Positions 59,996-64,000 of a stretch of DNA of 64,000 nt are shown in pieces; the first letter of the stretch is position 1, and each line of letters starts with the position of its first letter. Position numbers and translations under genes: made by a program. The stretch lies in assembly GCA_014529385.2 (NCBI GenBank), contig CM043944.1:55103768-55167767 (forward strand), read 5' to 3'. The notes under the pieces are model-generated. The model was not told the origin of the DNA and did not search any database. It saw nothing but the letters and a program-made list of their open reading frames with translations. The DNA comes from Adiantum capillus-veneris. Taxonomy: Eukaryota; Streptophyta; Polypodiopsida; Polypodiales; Pteridaceae.

Positions 59996-61067
59996 TACAC
60001 ACACACACACGATGTAGAGCGAGAGAGAGAGAGAGAGGGAGGGGTTGGGGGGGGCGGAGATGGACATAATACCTGCGCAACAAGTTTCAGCCAAGATCTG
60101 AGCAGGCGAAAATGGCCCCTGCACGCGGGTTTCGCTTTTTTTCTCCAAATTTTTTTGCGTCGCTATACGCATGGATATACGCGTCGATATACACGTGGAA
60201 AATAAAGCCTTTCCACGCGTATATCGATGCGTATAGCGACGCACGCTACTTACGTCGATATATACGTGGAAAAGCATGGCCGTCAATATATACGCGTCGA
60301 TATCTTCATGTAGTGTTGTAGTGTTTGATTGCTGAAGAATACGATACATTTTAGAGTAGCAAGTATAACTTTCTCAATATTGCTAGTTTCTTAGGCCAAT
60401 TGTGTGTATTTTGTAGGTAGTAACCATATCTAATCATAGACTACAAACTTGGCTAGAATTGAGTAGTTTCTATGGGTTTCTAGAGGTCATAATGCTAAAC
60501 CAAGTTTTTTCATGTTTGCTGTATTTAGCACTTTATCATTGCCCCCAAGGTTCCAATTGTAAGATATCCATTATCCTTTTGACATACTCCATGGCTCCTT
60601 TTGAATCCAAAGGCCCAATGGGAACTAAGAAAACATGTATATAGTATATGTATTGAGCGTGACTATAGAAACTTTGATGGTAGGTCCGCAGAATGAAAAA
60701 ATTGCAACTTTTTTGTACCTATTTTTTTTGCCCAAAAAACAATTAGTAAGATAAAAGCAACCATATGTTTTGGTCACCAACCCATTGAAGTTAACGGGGC
60801 ATTTTATCTCATGTCCTACAAAAATCCCCACTCTTATTTATATGCAATCAACCGTAAGAAATTGCTGTTTTGGGCAAAATGCACTGGTCCATCAACTTTG
60901 GAGGCTTGTAGTGACCGAGGGATGAGAAAAATTACAAGTTTCTTATTTTTTCCATATGTAGTAGTTATTGAACTATAAGCTCATGAAAGGATTTTTCAAA
61001 ATGAGTGGATCTAATATGGTTTTGGAATTTTTTCCCAAAACTGTCCTGTTAGGTTACCATTCTAGTG

Positions 61068-61767
61068 TTAAAGCTATAGATTTGAGCTACCGTATTATGT
61101 TTGATCCCCGTTTTGGAACAAGCAGCTACAAATCCTTGAGCTAATGTGTTCAAGTCCATGATTGATCGTGGTGGAATGTTTTGGAACCATGTCAATGCTT
61201 TGCCTTCTAATGTCATTCTAAACCCCTTGAATTGAGTATGGAAATCAAATATACGCTCTGCTCGTAGCACTTGCTTAAAGCTTGCTAAGTGGTCGTATGG
61301 ATCCCCTGATCCATTGTATTGTCTGACCCACTTTTGAAAATCAGCTGGTCTGACGCATCTGTTTGGTTAAACTCCAGGTCTTCTGGGAGTTAGTCCTGTT
61401 TTCGAGTCCTTCAACCTAGTCTGTTGGAAATAGTGACTTATGTAGTCTTGGACTGGCCTTAGTGTCAGCAGCCGGTTTTCTATGTGATGAGGTGGTTTCT
61501 GGTTTCTTCACATTACTCTCTAATGATCTCTCACGGTGTTCATCGCTTGGAATTGTTTCTGGTCCTAGCCCCAATATCCAATCCCGTATGGAATACCCTT
61601 GGTATTTAGTTTGTTCCACCTCCTCAGGAGTCATCATAACAAAGTTGTCGTTTTAACAATCCCTAAACAGGTAGGTTGGTAGGTCTGCAGATCTCTTATC
61701 TTTGATCTTGAAGATATAAATGATCTTCATGGCCGTTAATTGTCTTGGTTTGGCATGAGAAGTCCAT
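61068..61767 (-). pseudogene. Gag N-terminal half, family A copy 2
   Basis: Parallels 1,719-2,287 of copy 1: FRMTLEGKALTWFQNIPPRS (near 61,220-61,160) is the capsid signature, and MTPEEVEQTKYQGYSIRDWI (61,634-61,575) the N-terminal part. It has about 120 bp (61,300-61,420: GTATGGATCCCCTGATCC...) that are missing in copy 1. Continuity stops at 61,767, where Tat LTR sequence begins. Confidence 0.8.
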
Positions 61768-61964
61768 AGAAGCCCCGAACCCCCGACGGCCTCTAAAACA
61801 CCGGGGACCGAATGGAGCACCTCGAGCCTGTCATGGTAAAGCAAACATGGGCACCACCTAGCTTCAGCGGCTAGGACGCAAACAACACACCACCATAACA
61901 AAGTTTTCATCCAAGAGAGATGGATGCTTGGGAGTAATGATGAAGAGGAAAGGGAATGAGATCA

Positions 61965-62022
<58 letters not shown>

Positions 62023-63328
62023 GGTATAGCGGCTTAGTACTTAGGCACCACAAAAGGATGGCAAATCCGCACACCCTTCACACATACACAAGCTCACTCC
62101 AAACACAAAACTAGGTGGCGATTCCACACACCTCACATGGGCAAAACATTGCAAGAAAACATACTCACAAAACCTCAAGCTTTATTTAGAGAATAAGGCG
62201 ATGAAATGGGGAGCATAGGGTAGGGGAATGAGAAGGGAGAGAGTGGTAGAGCACATGGCGGATAAGTGGGAGTTGATGGCGAAGACTCGCACGAGGGTTA
62301 TGGCCATCATCCTTCATTTAGTTTCCCTTCATCTTCCATAGCCAAGGGTGTAGAGGTCATGCTCAAGACAAGCATGGTGATTGCGGTGATGGTGATGGTG
62401 TGGGTGGGTGTGTGTGCACTAGGCACACACAGTGCATAGTGTGTTCTTTGGTGATGTTGTGTGTGTATTTAGTGTGATGGTGACCCCTCTTTATATAGGG
62501 GAGGAGGGGGGAGGAATTCTAGAATTTAGAAATGAAGAAATCATTATCTACATAGGCCATGTGACTGTGGGCCCCACTTGTCTGGCTGTGTGTATATGTG
62601 CCAGAACAGCAGTCTCATGAGAGAGAGACTAAGAGAGAGAGATGGGTTGATGAAAAAAAGTGAGAGGTGACATGGAGAATAAAGTAATTACAAGAGGGGA
62701 GAGAGGGGATTGTGTTCAGAGGTGAATCTGTGTGCAGATGTGTGTGAACACAAAAAAAATCAGGTAACCACTGGGTGGGGATGGGTCTGTGGGCACCTTT
62801 TTCAGTGAAACTGAGTGTGTGTGAGTGTAGGGAAGGTTATTTAGCTACAAGACAAGAGATATGGCGCCCTTTAGAGAGAGAGGGGGATATTTGGGTCATG
62901 GGATATGATCCGAGAGAGAAAGAGGGGGTGGGGTATACTATTTTGGAAGATAGGGTAAGTTGCATGTGAGTTAGGGTGCATTATTGGTGAGTTATAATGC
63001 ATTATTGGTGAGAGGTGGGGTAGCTTGAGGGGAGAGAAAGGAGAAAGGACAAGGGGAAGAGAGACGGGGTTGACCTTTTGAGTGGAGGAGAGGAAAAGGG
63101 ACACACGGCGGGGCAACAGTGAAGAAAAAAGGAGGCAAGGTGGGGATGGGCTACCCCGCAGGCATGAGGTGGCCTATTTTACCTTTCTTATATATTTACA
63201 TAATCATACTTTATTTTTTTCTTACTTTTTCCAATGCCTTTATCACTCCCTCCCTAAGAGGGGGTTTTCATGGGGTGGGGACGAGAGAAGAGGGGTATGG
63301 GAGCTTGGCTTGTGAAAAGCCCCCATCA
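61768..63328 (-). mobile_element. 3' LTR of a Tat-lineage element
   Basis: On the minus strand a polypurine tract AAAAGGGGAGGGCTAA (63,344-63,329) precedes TGATGGGGGC, the LTR start. A TATA box (CCCTATATAA, 62,500-62,491) lies ~830 bp in. A GA microsatellite (61,967-62,014) and the GTCCTAG...GCTAGGTGGTGCCC hairpin motif (about 61,874-61,845) follow in U5. The downstream end is placed at 61,768 where gag of family A resumes. No target duplication is available because the other side is deleted. Confidence 0.6.
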
Positions 63329-63728
63329 TTAGCCCTCCCCTTTTGGCTAGAGGCATTCATGTCTCTAGCTCATATGTTTGATCATTATCGTCGAAGGTGG
63401 CGGCTGATGGTGTGTCTTCATCTGGAATGTCAATTGGTGGAGCCTGGTCAAATCGAAGAAAATAAGGTTTAAGTCGCCAACCATTTACCCTGGTTTTATG
63501 AAGTTTTTCATCAGCCTCCATAAGCTAGTAGCTTCCATTGGCATACTTTTTCCTGACGATGAAAGGACCTTCCCATCGGAGTAGGAGCTTCTTATCCTTG
63601 CGCGTGTCGAAGCGATTGTCGTAGCAGAGCACCAACATTCCTTTCTTCAATTCTTTTTTCCGGAGATGCTTGTTAAAGCTAAGTCGTCTAAGCTCTGCTT
63701 GTGCTGCATAATAATTTATTGCTTCATT
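63329..63728 (-). pseudogene. Tat integrase C-terminal tail
   Basis: Minus-strand reading LVLCYDNRFDTRKDKKLLLR, WEGPFIVRKKYANGSY, then a stop, EKLHKTRVNGWRLKPYFLRF. It aligns with the ends of the polyproteins at 16,013-16,190 and 29,700-29,540. The protein ends at a stop near 63,362, just before the polypurine tract. Upstream integrase is absent: at about 63,729 the sequence switches to the family A leader, marking a deletion junction. Confidence 0.8.
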
Positions 63729-64000
63729 GTCTAATCTGCAACCTGAAAACTAAGTGTACATGTATCAATTTTAATCCGATTGAACCCAAAATTTCCATGT
63801 GGCTTTATATTATGTTCGTCTATCACTGTATCACTTCAAAAGTCAAAATTGATGTCTCTAGATAGCAGAAGTAAATAGTCGCGATTATTTACTTTTGTTA
63901 GTTTTTTTCACTTTTTTGATTGGTTTAGCAATCATACAACTTGTTAAAGTCCTTGGACAAGTTTCAACAAGTTTGGACAAAATCTGATCAAGTTTATCAA
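63729..64000 (-). repeat. Leader of family A copy 2 with palindromic repeat
   Basis: Matches 3,122-3,390 of copy 1 at high identity. It includes a palindrome at 63,871-63,892 with one mismatch and the conserved CAAGTTTCAACAAGTTTGG block near 63,959-63,977. It continues beyond the window. Confidence 0.85.

Larger units (their letters stand above)
55646..60323. mobile_element. CACTA (En/Spm-type) element, internally deleted
   Basis: Starts CACTACAACAAAAAAA and ends with the inverse (...TAGTGTTGTAGTG); TTT flanks both ends (55,643-55,645; 60,324-60,326), the expected 3-bp duplication. Subterminal regions (55,672-55,815 and 60,150-60,305) are packed with variants of GATATCGACGC/GCGTCGCTAT in both orientations, the usual binding-site clusters of these elements. 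It encodes a partial TNP2 and a second ORF on the minus strand; the DDE catalytic region of TNP2 is absent. It is wholly inside the TTAA transposon and thus younger. Confidence 0.93.
55066..61067. mobile_element. TTAA-flanked DNA transposon (piggyBac-like target duplication), non-autonomous
   Basis: Inverted ends CACTAGAATGGTAAC (55,066-55,080) and its complement (61,053-61,067). TTAA is present at both borders (55,062-55,065 and 61,068-61,071), while the homologous site in copy 1 has a single TTAA (1,719-1,722). Near each end CCTGTTA and a second inverted block (TGTCCTGTTAAGTGACCATT at the left, TGTCCTGTTAGGTTACCATT at the right) recur. Without the nested CACTA element it is ~1.3 kb and non-coding. 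A 4-bp TTAA duplication is the hallmark of piggyBac transposition, and CACT-initial ends occur in some piggyBac members; no transposase is present to confirm this. Confidence 0.85.

Noticed and set aside
58884-60349. Long open frames in the CT/GA tracts of the CACTA element
   Set aside because: Low-complexity artefacts of microsatellites with no conserved sequence outside the repeat.
55066-61067. Reading the outer element as a CACTA transposon because it starts CACTA
   Set aside because: Its flanking duplication is the 4-bp TTAA supported by an empty site, its ends continue GAATGGTAAC rather than CAAGAAA-like sequence, and a genuine CACTA element with other ends lies inside it.

Overview
The window looks like nuclear DNA of a land plant with a large, transposon-rich genome. 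The evidence is plant-type Ty3/gypsy elements (Tat lineage with two RNase H domains, chromoviruses with a chromodomain), Ty1/copia remnants, an En/Spm (CACTA) element, and long GA/CT microsatellites. I see no host housekeeping gene, tRNA or rRNA. The style (very old, nested, broken elements plus a transposase-like family I associate with non-flowering plants and algae) suggests a fern, lycophyte or gymnosperm, but this is a weak inference.

Layout. 1-4.8 kb: 5' part of a Ty3/gypsy element on the minus strand (family A), with gag, a leader of ~290-bp repeats each carrying a 22-bp palindrome, and a primer-binding site. 4.8-8.6 kb: LTR and Ty1/copia debris. 8.6-14.2 kb: a chromovirus whose protease-RT-RNase H block is on the minus strand and whose integrase-chromodomain-LTR is on the plus strand. 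14.2-18.9 kb: a Tat element (plus) lacking its integrase core. 18.9-39.7 kb: a locus with a minus-strand unknown gene, an 8-kb array built on the motif TCCACCACTTGTCCAA, and a plus-strand gene with an RNase H-fold (DDE-like) signature. A young, intact Tat retrotransposon (28,249-36,947, LTRs about 99% identical, one long ORF) has inserted between the array and that gene. 39.9-43.2 kb: a broken gag-like ORF and a second leader with the same palindromes.

43.9-64.0 kb: a second family A element (minus) carrying a nest of insertions. From its 3' to 5' end it holds an extra retropepsin-like ORF, integrase with a duplicated zinc domain, RNase H, RT, protease and gag. Gag is split by a 3.37-kb LTR-like unit (TSD AGTCC) and by a TTAA-flanked DNA transposon (55,066-61,067). 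That transposon itself holds a CACTA element (55,646-60,323, TSD TTT) with a spliceable TNP2 fragment. A Tat LTR plus integrase tail (61,768-63,728) breaks the 5' region.

The empty site of the TTAA transposon is preserved in the first family A copy at 1,719-1,722, so this insertion can be reconstructed from the window alone. The most novel candidates are the divergent-gene plus array locus, the palindromic leader repeats, the TTAA transposon, and the domain duplications of family A.
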